From Fredinandcohnia quinoae (lineage in GTDB: Bacteria; Bacillota; Bacilli; Bacillales; Bacillaceae_L): a DNA stretch of 64,000 nt. Under the pieces are notes generated by a model that saw only the letters and a list, made by a program, of their open reading frames with translations, did no database searches and was not told where the DNA came from. A program made the position numbers and the translations under genes. Where the stretch lies: contig NZ_JAKTTI010000019.1 of assembly GCF_022427965.1 (NCBI RefSeq), positions 1 to 64,000 of the forward strand, written 5' to 3'. Shown here one piece after another: positions 20,368-29,507 of this stretch. Within the stretch, counting starts at the first letter, position 1, and every line of letters begins with the position of its first letter.

Positions 20368-20412
20368 ACCACTCATGGGCAAAAAACAGATTATGCCAGG
20401 GAAGGGAGTGGT
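20368..20412 (+). promoter_or_regulatory. hairpin covering the ribosome site of a LacI gene
   Basis: ACCACTC (20368-20374) is complementary to GAGTGGT (20406-20412), which includes most of the ribosome-binding region GGGAGTGG ahead of the ATG at 20419. Folding would hide the ribosome site and could lower translation of the regulator. The pairing is seen; the effect is inferred. Confidence 0.35.
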
Positions 20413-20418
20413 GGTTGT

Positions 20419-21444
20419 ATGACAGTAACAATCAAGGATGTTGCGAAGCTTGCAAATGTTGCTCCGTCAACGGTTTCTAGGGTTATTGCGGATAACCCTA
20501 GAATTAGTGAAGAAACAAAAATAAGAGTTCGAAAGGCAATGGAGAAATTAGGGTATCACCCAAATTTAATTGCTAGAAGTCTTGCCAGTAAGAGTACTCA
20601 ATCGATCGGACTAGTAATGCCAAGTTCTGCGGATAAGGTATTCCAAAACCCCTTCTTTCCTGAGGTCATTCGTGGCATAAGTAAAGGTGCACATGAGAAG
20701 GAATATTCGTTATACTGGTCTACTGGAGAGACGACAGATGAAATTTATGAAGGCGTTGTCCAGATGGTTCAAGGACGCAGAGTGGATGGGTTAGTTCTTT
20801 TATATTCACGATTTGATGATGAAGTTGTGAACTATTTGCAAAAGAATAATTTCCCGTTCGTTGTCATCGGGAAACCATATAAGGATATTGAACAAATTAC
20901 ACATGTTGATAATGATAATTTCAGGGCCTCAAAGGAAGTGACGGAATACTTAATTGGACTCGGTCATGAACGAATTGCATTTGTCGGTGGTAGTCTTAGC
21001 TTGGTCGTGACAATTGATCGGCTACTAGGCTATGAAACGGCAATTAAAAATGCAGGGCTTCCAAATCGTGATGAATATATCAGTAATGAAGAATTCCTCA
21101 AAGAAGGCGGTCAGGAAGCAATTACTGAATTATTATCGTTAAGTGAACCGCCAACCGCATTGGTTGTAGCGGATGACTTAATGGCACTGGGTGTCGTTAA
21201 CAAACTCGATGAAATAGGAAAGGTTGTTCCTGATGATATATCAGTCGTGAGCTTTAATAATGTCCTTCTGACGGAAATTTCAAGACCACCTTTAACATCA
21301 GTAGATATTAACATCTTCCGGTTAGGATATGAGGCGGCTAAAAACCTCATTGAAAAAGTAGAGGATCCACAAGAACCTGTAAAACGAATCATTATCCCAC
21401 ATCAGCTCATTAAAAGACAATCATGTGGAGAAATAGAAGCGTAA
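20419..21444 (+). CDS. LacI-family regulator of maltodextrin operon (MalR-like)
   Basis: 341 residues. Helix-turn-helix IKDVAKLANVAPSTVSRV at 5-22, hinge, then a sugar-binding effector domain. It is a paralogue of the protein at 6295 over its whole length, sharing for example FFPEVIRGIS and VQGRRVDGL. It ends the mdx operon, 94 bases behind the GH31 gene, and most likely represses the operators at 12656-12784. Cross-binding with its paralogue is expected because recognition helices differ at one visible position (S to A). A bidirectional terminator follows. Confidence 0.9.
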   Translation: MTVTIKDVAKLANVAPSTVSRVIADNPRISEETKIRVRKAMEKLGYHPNLIARSLASKSTQSIGLVMPSSADKVFQNPFFPEVIRGISKGAHEKEYSLYWSTGETTDEIYEGVVQMVQGRRVDGLVLLYSRFDDEVVNYLQKNNFPFVVIGKPYKDIEQITHVDNDNFRASKEVTEYLIGLGHERIAFVGGSLSLVVTIDRLLGYETAIKNAGLPNRDEYISNEEFLKEGGQEAITELLSLSEPPTALVVADDLMALGVVNKLDEIGKVVPDDISVVSFNNVLLTEISRPPLTSVDINIFRLGYEAAKNLIEKVEDPQEPVKRIIIPHQLIKRQSCGEIEA

Positions 21445-21445
21445 A

Positions 21446-21480
21446 ATAAAAACATCACCGGATTTGGTGATGTTTTTATT
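21446..21480. terminator. bidirectional terminator
   Basis: AAAAACATCACC (21448-21459) and GGTGATGTTTTT (21466-21477) form a perfect stem with a six-base loop between two convergent transcription units. Confidence 0.93.
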
Positions 21481-22308
21481 TTATCCCTTTACAGACCCAG
21501 CAAGTAATCCTCTTACAAAGTATTTACCTAAAAAGATATACACGAGCAGGGTTGGAAGTGCTGCAAGTAGAGCGCCTGCCATTTGCACATTCCATTGAAC
21601 AATTTGACTTCCTGATAGATTCTGAAGGGCAACCATGATTGGTTGTTGATCAGAAGTTGTAATCGTAACAGCAAACAGGAATTCGTTCCAAATATTTGTG
21701 AATTGCCAGATAGCAACTACGACAAAACCTGATATGGATAGTGGCACCATAATATGTCGGTATACACGTAAGAAACCGGCACCATCAATTTTCGCTGATT
21801 CAATCATTTCATCTGGAATACTTGCATAAAAGTTGCGGAACATCAAGGTTGTAATCGGAAGCCCGTACACGACATGGACAAACACAAGTCCCGTAATCGT
21901 GTTATATAAGCCAACCTCTCGCAAAAATTGAATCATCGGAATGAGGATGCTTTGATATGGAATGAACATCCCAAATAGAATAAATGTAAAAATTGTATTA
22001 GACCCTTTGAATTTCCATTTCGATAGAACATACCCATTAAGAGACCCAAAAAGAGCTGATAGCAAAGTAGCGGGTACAACTAAATAAATGGAATTAAGGA
22101 AATTTGGGACAAGCTTTTCAAAAGCAACCGCATAGCTGCTAAAGTCAATTGTAGCAGGCAATTTCCACATTTCACTAAGTGTAATTTGGTCAAGTGGCTT
22201 AAGGCTCGTTACGATTATGACGTACACAGGCATCAGATAAAATAAGCTCAATCCGATTAAGACAATGTAAAGTAAAGGCCTCGTCAGGGTTTTCGTTGCT
22301 GTAGACAT
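21481..22308 (-). CDS. sugar ABC transporter permease (GtsC-like)
   Basis: 275 residues, about six helices, with EAA loop ESAKIDGAGFLRVYRHIMVP and the typical ending RGLLAGSVKG. The ATG at 22308 overlaps the stop of the upstream permease by one base. It belongs to the third sugar importer of the window, whose binding protein resembles glucose/mannose-type binding proteins. Transcription runs toward the terminator at 21446. Confidence 0.9.
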   Translation of the reverse strand: MSTATKTLTRPLLYIVLIGLSLFYLMPVYVIIVTSLKPLDQITLSEMWKLPATIDFSSYAVAFEKLVPNFLNSIYLVVPATLLSALFGSLNGYVLSKWKFKGSNTIFTFILFGMFIPYQSILIPMIQFLREVGLYNTITGLVFVHVVYGLPITTLMFRNFYASIPDEMIESAKIDGAGFLRVYRHIMVPLSISGFVVVAIWQFTNIWNEFLFAVTITTSDQQPIMVALQNLSGSQIVQWNVQMAGALLAALPTLLVYIFLGKYFVRGLLAGSVKG

Positions 22309-23285
22309 TACGCATCACCCTTTCGACTTGAGATTAAGTATGGGACAATAAAAATAGCAACAGATAGTAGCATAATAATCGCGATTGCAGCACCATTTGC
22401 ATAATAATTACCCCGGAAGGTCGTTTCAAACATATATACCCCAGGAACATCTGTTACAAAGTTTGCCCCAGGACCTGTCATTGCATAGATTAGATCAAAG
22501 ATTTTAAGAGAAATATGGGCCATAATAATGACAACACTCACTGTGATTGGACGTAATAATGGGATAATGATTTTTCGATAGATTTGTAATTCAGAAGCAC
22601 CATCCATTCTAGCAGCTTCTCTAGCTTCTTCTGGGATAGCTCGTAGTCCAGCAAGATACATTGCAACAGAAAACCCGGTCATTTGCCATACTGCAGCAAT
22701 GACAACTGCAATGACGGCCACAGGAATACCAAACTCAATTTTTCCCCAAGGAAAACCTAGTAAAATATTTGTATCTGTATACCATTTTGAATCAAGTCCA
22801 ATTTTTTCTAAAAAGAGATTAACCCCTGTCGAAGGATTTAAGAGCCATTGCCACACAACCCCTGTTACGACAAATGATAGTGCCATTGGAAAGAAGAAAA
22901 TATTTCGGAAAATCGACTCTCCCTTTAAGAGCTTTTGGTCTAATAAAATGGCTAAAAATTGCCCTAAAATAATGACCGCACCAATAAATAAAATTGTAAA
23001 CGTTAATGTATTACGTAAATCAGCTTGGAAACGGAAGTCCCCAAATAAATACAGATAATTTTTCAATCCGGCAAATGAAAAATCTGGAACGAGAGTATTC
23101 CAATTACTCAATGACACATATCCAGTCCAGCCGATAAATCCATAAACAAATACAGCGATTAACACAATCGAAGGAATAATGAATCCAATTGCTAATAAAT
23201 GATCAGTGGTAAATGTACGCTTCTTTTTTGGTAGGATTTCTTGCTGTTGTATGATGGATGCCGAAGCTGACTTTACTGGCTCCAT
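22308..23285 (-). CDS. sugar ABC transporter permease (GtsB-like)
   Basis: 325 residues from the ATG at 23285, which has GGGGG seven bases ahead; the open frame extends to 23336 but without a ribosome site. A 45-residue polar N-terminus precedes the first helix (about 36-60). The EAA loop is EAARMDGASELQIYRKIIIP. It is the first permease of the third importer and is translationally coupled to the second. The space to the upstream binding-protein gene is 73 bases. Confidence 0.88.
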   Translation of the reverse strand: MEPVKSASASIIQQQEILPKKKRTFTTDHLLAIGFIIPSIVLIAVFVYGFIGWTGYVSLSNWNTLVPDFSFAGLKNYLYLFGDFRFQADLRNTLTFTILFIGAVIILGQFLAILLDQKLLKGESIFRNIFFFPMALSFVVTGVVWQWLLNPSTGVNLFLEKIGLDSKWYTDTNILLGFPWGKIEFGIPVAVIAVVIAAVWQMTGFSVAMYLAGLRAIPEEAREAARMDGASELQIYRKIIIPLLRPITVSVVIIMAHISLKIFDLIYAMTGPGANFVTDVPGVYMFETTFRGNYYANGAAIAIIMLLSVAIFIVPYLISSRKGDA

Positions 23286-23358
23286 AGATAATCCCCCTTT
23301 CATTGATGAAGAAAAAGAGGAAGAGAGTACTCTCATCCCCTTCTTAAAATGTTCAACC

Positions 23359-24627
23359 CTACTTTAACTCAGCAGCTGCTGAAGTCATTGAATCGGTAAA
23401 TTGTTTAACATCCTTTTGTGTGACGAAAATATTAATTGCTTGGTTAACCTTTGTTAGGAAGCCTTCTGCCGCTGCAGAACCATGCGCTAAGCTTGGTGAT
23501 AGTTCAGAAACCTTGAAATCCTCGATTGTGTCTTTTCCGTATTGATCATATTTCGATACATCTGCATCGACACGAGCTGGGATTGACCCTTTTAACACAT
23601 TAAATGCATCCTGACCTTCAACAGAACCTAATACAGACAAGAACTTCTTAACATCATCCGCATTACTTACTCCTTTAGGTAATCCGAATGTATCTGTAAT
23701 AACCATGAATTTACCATCAGTTCCTGGAGTCGTAATGTATCCAAAGTCTTCATTAACAACTTTCTTCAAGTCATTTACAAAATAACCCTTTGCCCAGTCA
23801 CCCATTACGTTCATTGCCGCTTCTCCATCGGCAACTAATTGCGAAGCATCCTGCCAGTTGCGTGATGCATGGTCCTCATTAATATAATCAAGCATTTTTG
23901 TGAAGATTTCAGCAGCCTCAACTACCTTAGGATCATCAAATGATAAATCGCCAGTCCAAAGCTTTAGGTAATCATCAGTACCTAGTACACCTAATAATAC
24001 TGTTTCATATAATTGAGTAGCTGTCCAAGGCTCTTTGTCACCTAATGCTAGTGGTGTAATTCCTTTTGCCTTAAGCGCATCAGCTACTTCAAAAAATTCA
24101 TCAAATGTAGTTGGAGCTTCTAACCCGTTTTCCTCAAATACATGCTTGTTATACCAGAGCACATTTCCACGGTGAATATTAACTGGAACTGAATAGATTT
24201 TTCCATCTTTACTTACCATGTCAATTAAATCCTGAGGGAATTTGTCACCCCATCCCTCGTCCTCATAGAGATCATTGATTGGCTCCATTTTTCCGGCTGC
24301 TACCCAGCCCTCGTTCAACTCTGCCCCACCATGAACTTGGAATGTTGCTGGAGGGTCGCCCCCGTTCATTCTGCTTGCAAGAACTGCTTTGGCATTCGTA
24401 CCAGCTCCCCCAGCAACTGCAGCATTTTCAATCGGAACATCTGGATATTTCTCTTCAAATAATTCTAATAATGCCTTTAGACCATCTTCTTCACCGGCAC
24501 CAGTCCACCAGCTGAAAATATCTAGCTTGGCATTCTTATCCTTTTTGTCAGAGTCAGTCTTAGAACTACAAGCAGTCATTGCTAAAACAAAAACGAATAA
24601 AACAAAAACCATAAACCCTTTTTTCAT
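23359..24627 (-). CDS. sugar-binding lipoprotein, GtsA/glucose-type family
   Basis: 422 residues with a signal peptide and lipobox MTAC. Several blocks recall the glucose/mannose-type binding proteins of the GtsABC group rather than MalE: FSWWTGAGEEDGL, AAVAGGAGTNAK, PVNIHRGNVLWYN, SRNWQDASQL and MGDWAKGYF. I therefore expect a monosaccharide or short glucoside ligand. The start is ATG 24627 with GGGGG about 10 bases upstream. A perfect-consensus cre site lies 27 bases before the start codon, so glucose-linked repression by CcpA is likely. Confidence 0.85.
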   Translation of the reverse strand: MKKGFMVFVLFVFVLAMTACSSKTDSDKKDKNAKLDIFSWWTGAGEEDGLKALLELFEEKYPDVPIENAAVAGGAGTNAKAVLASRMNGGDPPATFQVHGGAELNEGWVAAGKMEPINDLYEDEGWGDKFPQDLIDMVSKDGKIYSVPVNIHRGNVLWYNKHVFEENGLEAPTTFDEFFEVADALKAKGITPLALGDKEPWTATQLYETVLLGVLGTDDYLKLWTGDLSFDDPKVVEAAEIFTKMLDYINEDHASRNWQDASQLVADGEAAMNVMGDWAKGYFVNDLKKVVNEDFGYITTPGTDGKFMVITDTFGLPKGVSNADDVKKFLSVLGSVEGQDAFNVLKGSIPARVDADVSKYDQYGKDTIEDFKVSELSPSLAHGSAAAEGFLTKVNQAINIFVTQKDVKQFTDSMTSAAAELK

Positions 24628-24653
24628 AGATCATTTTCCCCCTTTTTATAAAT

Positions 24654-24667
24654 TGAAAACGTTATCA
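24654..24667. promoter_or_regulatory. consensus cre site
   Basis: TGAAAACGTTATCA matches the cre consensus TGWAANCGNTNWCA at all 14 positions. It sits just upstream of the third importer's binding-protein gene, where CcpA binding would block transcription into the operon. Confidence 0.8.
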
Positions 24668-24763
24668 ACTAAAATGTATCATGAAAATTCTGATAAAGGG
24701 GGAGGAACCATCTTCACAATTTTGCGAATACCTTCACTTTTTTGTTTCATAACAGTTAGAAAT

Positions 24764-24796
24764 TAAAAACCGCTTGTATTAATACATAAGCGGTCA
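24764..24796 (-). terminator. terminator of the sensor operon
   Basis: ACCGCTT (24769-24775) and AAGCGGT (24788-24794) form the stem. Read on the minus strand it is followed by a T run. It separates the sensor operon (24803-28088) from the importer operon downstream. Confidence 0.8.
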
Positions 24797-24802
24797 TTTT
24801 AC

Positions 24803-25627
24803 TCAAAGTGAGCTTCGATATTCGGTAGGTGTGAAACCCGTATGTTTTTTAAAAACACGGCTGAAATAATTTGGGTCCTTGTAGCCAATCGTATAGCAGA
24901 TTTCTTTTAAACTTTTTGTTGCGTCCGCCATCTCCTTCATCGCGTAGTTCATCCTTACCGTTGTGACAAAGTCAATAAATGTGACACCAAATCGATCTTT
25001 AAAAAGCTTGCTAAAATAAAATGGACTTAGTTCCACATGTTCAGCTACTTCTTCAAGAGTTAAAGATTCTCGAAAGTTATCTTCAATATACGACTTTGCC
25101 TTCTCCATGATTGCTTTCGTATGGTTGTCCTTCCAAATATCAACATTTGGCTCAACCATTCCGATTGACGCAAGCCCTTCCTTAGGTGATAAGGCAATGA
25201 GCCGCTTCATTTGCTTGTGAAGATCCTCTTGCTGGTCCATTTTTTTCTTTTCCTCTTTAATTTCTGTCAGAACACGTTGAACCGATTCGATGATGTCTTC
25301 TTTGCGACTTGGTTTTAAAATATATTCCTTCACCCCTTGCAGCATGACCTCTTTCGCATATTCAAACGTATTAAAGGCTGAAACCATTATAAATTTAATG
25401 TCAGGATAGGTTTTTTTAATTTCCCTCACTGCTTCGACACCATCAATTCCAGGCATTTTAATGTCCATTAGCATCATATGTGGACGATGTTCCTGAGCCA
25501 TTTCAATTGCAATCCGCCCATTAGGAGCCTCACCAATTACTTCAATTTCACTAAATTCATTTGAAATTATACTCGATAATGCTCTTCTTTCTAGTACCTC
25601 ATCATCAACGATAATGACCTTTATCAA
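24803..25627 (-). CDS. response regulator, REC + AraC-type HTH (YesN-like)
   Basis: Receiver domain with DDE near the N-terminus and phospho-acceptor Asp in MLMDIKMPG, then a linker, then two AraC-type helix-turn-helix motifs (SPFYFSKLFKDRFG and DPNYFSRVFKKHTG) at the C-terminus. I place the start at TTG 25627 (MIKVIIVDDE), because GAGGTG lies about 8 bases ahead. An alternative GTG at 25642 overlaps the kinase stop as GTGA but has no ribosome site. It is phosphorylated by the kinase at 25639 and probably activates the adjacent importer operon. Confidence 0.88.
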   Translation of the reverse strand: MIKVIIVDDEVLERRALSSIISNEFSEIEVIGEAPNGRIAIEMAQEHRPHMMLMDIKMPGIDGVEAVREIKKTYPDIKFIMVSAFNTFEYAKEVMLQGVKEYILKPSRKEDIIESVQRVLTEIKEEKKKMDQQEDLHKQMKRLIALSPKEGLASIGMVEPNVDIWKDNHTKAIMEKAKSYIEDNFRESLTLEEVAEHVELSPFYFSKLFKDRFGVTFIDFVTTVRMNYAMKEMADATKSLKEICYTIGYKDPNYFSRVFKKHTGFTPTEYRSSL

Positions 25628-25638
25628 TTTCAAACACC

Positions 25639-27090
25639 TCACTTCATTATTGGAAGTAGTAATCGAAAGGTGGTTCCTTCCTGGTGAGTTGATTCAATTT
25701 CAATTACATCCGTTCGTTTATAAAAAAGCTGAAGTCTTTTGATGACATTTTTTATCCCAATTCCAGTTGAGTGTCCATGTGATTTTTCAATATGCAAGGT
25801 AACTTCTGAAGTGATACCCGAAGCAATATTGCGTATTCGTTGGAGTGTTGCCCGATCCATACCTAACCCATTATCAGTCACTTCAACATAGATGGTCTCA
25901 GCCTTCCTGTATACCTTCAAACCAATCGTACCACCCTCTTCATAAGACTCAACACCATGAATGAACGCATTTTCAATGATTGGCTGTAAAATTAAACATG
26001 GGATTTCGACATTCAAGCACTCTTGGTCAATATCGGTTTCGAATTCAATTCGATCACCAAAACGTGTTTGTTGAATAAAAAAATACTCTTTTACAATTTT
26101 TACTTCATCATACAAAGTGGATGATTTATTCAAATCACCAAGATTATAACGAAGTAATGCTGAAATGGCTTCTATTAATCTAGAAGTATTTTCAGCAGAT
26201 TCGAAATATGCCATTTTAGACACGGTGTTCAATGTATTAAATAAAAAATGTGGATTGATTTGATTTTGTAGGCTTTTTAGTTCTAATTCCTTTAATAGCT
26301 GATCAAGCTCAGACTTTTGCTTGATTTCACTAACAAGCTCGCGAATATTAAATCTCATCTGGTTAAAAGTAACGGTAAGCAGCTTAAGCTCATCCTTTGT
26401 TGTAACCTTAATCTCCTCCCCCATTAGGTTGCCTCTCGCTATTTCAGTAGCTGCCACTGATAATCTTCGTATCGGTCTCGTAATGCCGCCAGATAACCAT
26501 AGAGCCAATAATGTACTTAATAAAAAGGTAGAGCTAAATAGGGAATAGCCCATCAATTTATAGTAATTTCGACGCTTCTCAATTTCTTTATAAAAAATTT
26601 GATAATCTGTTAGTTCATTATTTAATAGTGTTAATGTGGTCTCATGAATAAATCCTGCAAATTTAGTAGCCTCATTCAAATGAAAGGAATATTGATTAAT
26701 TTCTTTTTGATGGAATGCCTCAATTGTTAATTCAGATTCTTCAATAAAACTATCAATCATATTTTTATAATTGGAAATGGCAATAGAATTTTTTTCTGTA
26801 TGTAATTCAGATGGTAGCTGATCTTGAAAATGAAGCAGCCTTTTCTTAACATCAGCGTATTGTGTTAAAAATGCTGGATCTTCTTCGATAATAAAGGACT
26901 GAACTTTTTCATTTAGTGAGTTTACTTGTTGTGAAATATCGTTTAATAATAAAAATTTATCAAAGCTATTATCATATTCTGACACGATTTTTTCACTGCC
27001 TGTATAAAAAAGAAAGGCAACAGCATTTAATAGCACGGCCAGGACGATAAAATAGAGTAGTAGCTTTGTACGAATTCGGAAAATCATCAT
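25639..27090 (-). CDS. sensor histidine kinase (YesM-like)
   Basis: 483 residues. One helix near residues 10-30, an extracytoplasmic region of about 150 residues and a second helix near 180-200 are followed by a HAMP linker. The His_kinase domain carries the phospho-acceptor in NQINPHFLFNTLNT, and the HATPase contains ENAFIHG and DNGLGM. The start ATG overlaps the stop of the upstream sugar-binding gene (ATGA). It is the kinase of a three-gene sensor operon that resembles AraPST of Geobacillus. Confidence 0.9.
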   Translation of the reverse strand: MMIFRIRTKLLLYFIVLAVLLNAVAFLFYTGSEKIVSEYDNSFDKFLLLNDISQQVNSLNEKVQSFIIEEDPAFLTQYADVKKRLLHFQDQLPSELHTEKNSIAISNYKNMIDSFIEESELTIEAFHQKEINQYSFHLNEATKFAGFIHETTLTLLNNELTDYQIFYKEIEKRRNYYKLMGYSLFSSTFLLSTLLALWLSGGITRPIRRLSVAATEIARGNLMGEEIKVTTKDELKLLTVTFNQMRFNIRELVSEIKQKSELDQLLKELELKSLQNQINPHFLFNTLNTVSKMAYFESAENTSRLIEAISALLRYNLGDLNKSSTLYDEVKIVKEYFFIQQTRFGDRIEFETDIDQECLNVEIPCLILQPIIENAFIHGVESYEEGGTIGLKVYRKAETIYVEVTDNGLGMDRATLQRIRNIASGITSEVTLHIEKSHGHSTGIGIKNVIKRLQLFYKRTDVIEIESTHQEGTTFRLLLPIMK

Positions 27091-28088
27091 GGACTCACTC
27101 CTAAAATATCACGTGAATCAAGAGGTAGGTCCTTTTTTCTAATGATCCTTGTCTCTGTATGGACCGTTTGTGGGACGTGCTTCCCTTCTATTAAATCAAT
27201 CATCATCTTGACTGCACTATAGCCCATTTCATAAGGTTCCTGAACAACAGTCGCTTCAATTGTTCCCTTCTCCATATAATGGATCGTATCTACAATTGTA
27301 TCGAATGCAAGAATATACATTTCGTCCTGTCTATTGTAATATTCAACGACTTGCGCAATTCCGATACCGTCTAAAGCACTTGTCCCGTAAAATGCATTAA
27401 CCTCTGGGTACTCCTGTAACACCTTATTAGCTGCTTCTGCGGCTTTAACCCTCGTTATATTGGATTCTTCAATAGTAACGATATGAATGCCCTCCACGTC
27501 TTTTACGGCATCCTGAAAGCCTTGTACACGTAGCTGTTGATGTGAGGCATCAAATCTACCCGTAATGATTGCTACATTAGCGTTGCCACCTGTATCCTCA
27601 ATTAATGCTTTTCCAGCAATAAAACCAGAGTAGTAATTATCTGTTCCAATATAGGACATGCGGTTGCTATTAATCGCATCTGTATCAACTGTAATGACGG
27701 GAATTCCCTTATCAACAATCCGATTAATGAGTGGTGTCGTCTGTTCCTCATTAAGTCCTTGTGTCATAATCCCATCAACCTTTGCAGCAGCTGACATTTC
27801 AAGTGTTTTAATATGCTCTTCAGTATTTGCTTGGGTAGGCCCGATATACTCAAGAAGAACATTATGGTGCTTTGCAGCGTCCTTTGCGCCATTTTCAACG
27901 AGTCGCCAGTAATCATTATCTAACTCCTCAGGAACAAGAACAAAATGATAGCGTGGCTTTTCAGTGGTATTCTGTGATGTAGGATGATCAAAATGAAATA
28001 TTTTGAATGTGTAATAACAGGTAAGTGAAAAGCTAATGAGAAAAAGAGTCACTCCAAAACTGTATAATATTTTTGCTAAGCGTGACAC
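27087..28088 (-). CDS. membrane-anchored sugar-binding sensor protein (RbsB fold)
   Basis: 333 residues, beginning at GTG 28088 with GGAGG about 8 bases ahead. One N-terminal helix (about residues 8-30) is not followed by a lipobox, so the protein should be held by an uncleaved signal anchor. The rest is a periplasmic-binding-protein domain of the ribose/galactose type (VDGIMTQGLNEEQT, SYIGTDNYYSGFIAGKAL, VQGFQDAVKD). It starts the operon with the kinase and regulator and most likely presents bound sugar to the kinase, as AraP does in AraPST. It lacks transport partners of its own. Confidence 0.85.
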   Translation of the reverse strand: MSRLAKILYSFGVTLFLISFSLTCYYTFKIFHFDHPTSQNTTEKPRYHFVLVPEELDNDYWRLVENGAKDAAKHHNVLLEYIGPTQANTEEHIKTLEMSAAAKVDGIMTQGLNEEQTTPLINRIVDKGIPVITVDTDAINSNRMSYIGTDNYYSGFIAGKALIEDTGGNANVAIITGRFDASHQQLRVQGFQDAVKDVEGIHIVTIEESNITRVKAAEAANKVLQEYPEVNAFYGTSALDGIGIAQVVEYYNRQDEMYILAFDTIVDTIHYMEKGTIEATVVQEPYEMGYSAVKMMIDLIEGKHVPQTVHTETRIIRKKDLPLDSRDILGVSP

Positions 28089-28326
28089 AGTGATTCCTCC
28101 AAAGGTAGAATTTAAAGGGATGAAAGCATTTACAAAACATTTCTACTACTACTATAAATTATTTATTAGAATATTGTATATATTTTTTAAAAGAGAAGCG
28201 TAAGCATTCTATTTCTTTTCGTAGATTATTTGCTTTAGACTTAAGGGAGAGAGAAAAGCTTCCGCTACATACTTTTGATATAAATTGTGGAAAATAAAAT
28301 ATAGAGGCAATGAAAAGGAGAATACA

Positions 28327-29187
28327 ATGATAACATGCATCGCAACTGATATGGATGGTACACTTCTTACAGGTAACCATGTCATAAGTAAAGAAAATAA
28401 AAGTGCCATAATGGCAGCAAGGAGACAAGGAATTGAGGTCGTAGTCGCTACAGGAAGATCATATCTTGAAGCAAAATATGTACTGGACGATGCCGGGATT
28501 GAATGTCCGATCATCTGTGCAAACGGAGCAGAAATTCGGTCTTCTAATGGAGACGTCCTCTTATCAAATCCAATTGGTCTTGGCGAAACGAAGGAAATCA
28601 TCCGTATTTTGAAGGATAACAATATTTATTTCGAATTGTATACTGATAATGGAACATACTCAGACGACTATGATCGAGCCATCACGATTATATTGGATAT
28701 TTATATGAGTAGCAGCAAACAAAGTAATTATGAAAAATCCTTACAAGCAGCTAAAGAGCGATTTGAAAATGGTTTGATTCATTTGGTGGAGGATTATGAA
28801 AGTGTATTGGCAGATCAGAATGTAAAGGTGTATAAACTCATTGCCTTTTCTTTTGAACAGGAAAAGTTACAGCATGCAAAGGATGAACTAGTCAAACTTA
28901 CTGGAATTGCAGTGAGTTCATCTGGGAGCGAAAATATTGAAATCAACTCTATCGATGCTCAAAAAGGAAATGCACTAACAGCATTTGTAAAGCATCACAA
29001 CATGAAGATTGAGCAAGCAATGGTAATTGGTGATAATTACAATGATCTTTCGATGTTCAAAGTAGCAGGTCGTGCTGTTGCGATGGGGAATGCTCCTGAA
29101 GAGATTAAAAAGCAGTGTGATGTTGTAACAGAAACGAATGAGAACCACGGCGTCGCAAAAGCGATCATGGAAGCGATACAAGGTTAA
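28327..29187 (+). CDS. Cof-type HAD-superfamily phosphatase
   Basis: 286 residues from the ATG at 28327 (AAGGAG about 9 bases ahead). HAD motif I is DMDGTLLT with the two catalytic aspartates. Motif IV is GDNYNDLSMF, and a C2-type cap domain lies between. Such enzymes hydrolyse sugar phosphates, FMN or other small phosphates with broad specificity; the natural substrate cannot be told here. It is alone on its transcript, between the sugar sensor operon and the convergent SASP gene. Confidence 0.88.
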   Translation: MITCIATDMDGTLLTGNHVISKENKSAIMAARRQGIEVVVATGRSYLEAKYVLDDAGIECPIICANGAEIRSSNGDVLLSNPIGLGETKEIIRILKDNNIYFELYTDNGTYSDDYDRAITIILDIYMSSSKQSNYEKSLQAAKERFENGLIHLVEDYESVLADQNVKVYKLIAFSFEQEKLQHAKDELVKLTGIAVSSSGSENIEINSIDAQKGNALTAFVKHHNMKIEQAMVIGDNYNDLSMFKVAGRAVAMGNAPEEIKKQCDVVTETNENHGVAKAIMEAIQG

Positions 29188-29189
29188 GA

Positions 29190-29232
29190 AATGCCGGGAT
29201 TACACGACGAAGTGTTGTCCCGGCATATTATT
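29190..29232. terminator. bidirectional terminator
   Basis: ATGCCGGGA (29191-29199) and TCCCGGCAT (29218-29226) form the outer stem, with ACAC/GTGT pairing inside. It lies between the convergent phosphatase and SASP genes. Confidence 0.85.
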
Positions 29233-29507
29233 TACTGCTTTTTTAAGTTTTGTTGTGCCATTTTTACCATTTCCTTGACCATATTTCCGCCGATGTTTCC
29301 GCCAATTTTCCCTGCTTGTTTGGATGTGAGTGCGCCATTATATTCGTCATTTAGTGGAATGCCAAGTTCATTAGCAACCTCAAATTTTACTTGGTCGGGA
29401 TTGTTTTTATCGGTTTTATAGCCTTGCTTTGCCATAACCTCTGCTTTTAATTGATCCAAGCTGTCCCGGGCCTGTGGGACGAGTGGTCGTCGTTTTTTTC
29501 TAGGCAT
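29232..29507 (-). CDS. small acid-soluble spore protein, alpha/beta type
   Basis: 91 residues. The two family blocks are present: FEVANELGIPL, which is the germination-protease cleavage region, and SKQAGKIGGNIGGNMV, part of the DNA-binding segment. These proteins coat DNA in the dormant spore and shield it from UV and heat. A very strong AAAGGAGG lies 8 bases ahead of the ATG at 29507. The N-terminus is basic (MPRKKRRPLVP) and somewhat longer than in SspA/SspB. Forespore expression through sigma-G is expected from the family, though I could not fix a clear sigma-G promoter. Confidence 0.9.
   Translation of the reverse strand: MPRKKRRPLVPQARDSLDQLKAEVMAKQGYKTDKNNPDQVKFEVANELGIPLNDEYNGALTSKQAGKIGGNIGGNMVKEMVKMAQQNLKKQ

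Noticed and set aside
24804-28088. classical two-component chemotaxis or virulence system
   Set aside because: Domain set (RbsB-like anchor, YesM-type kinase, AraC-type regulator) and neighbours point to sugar sensing.
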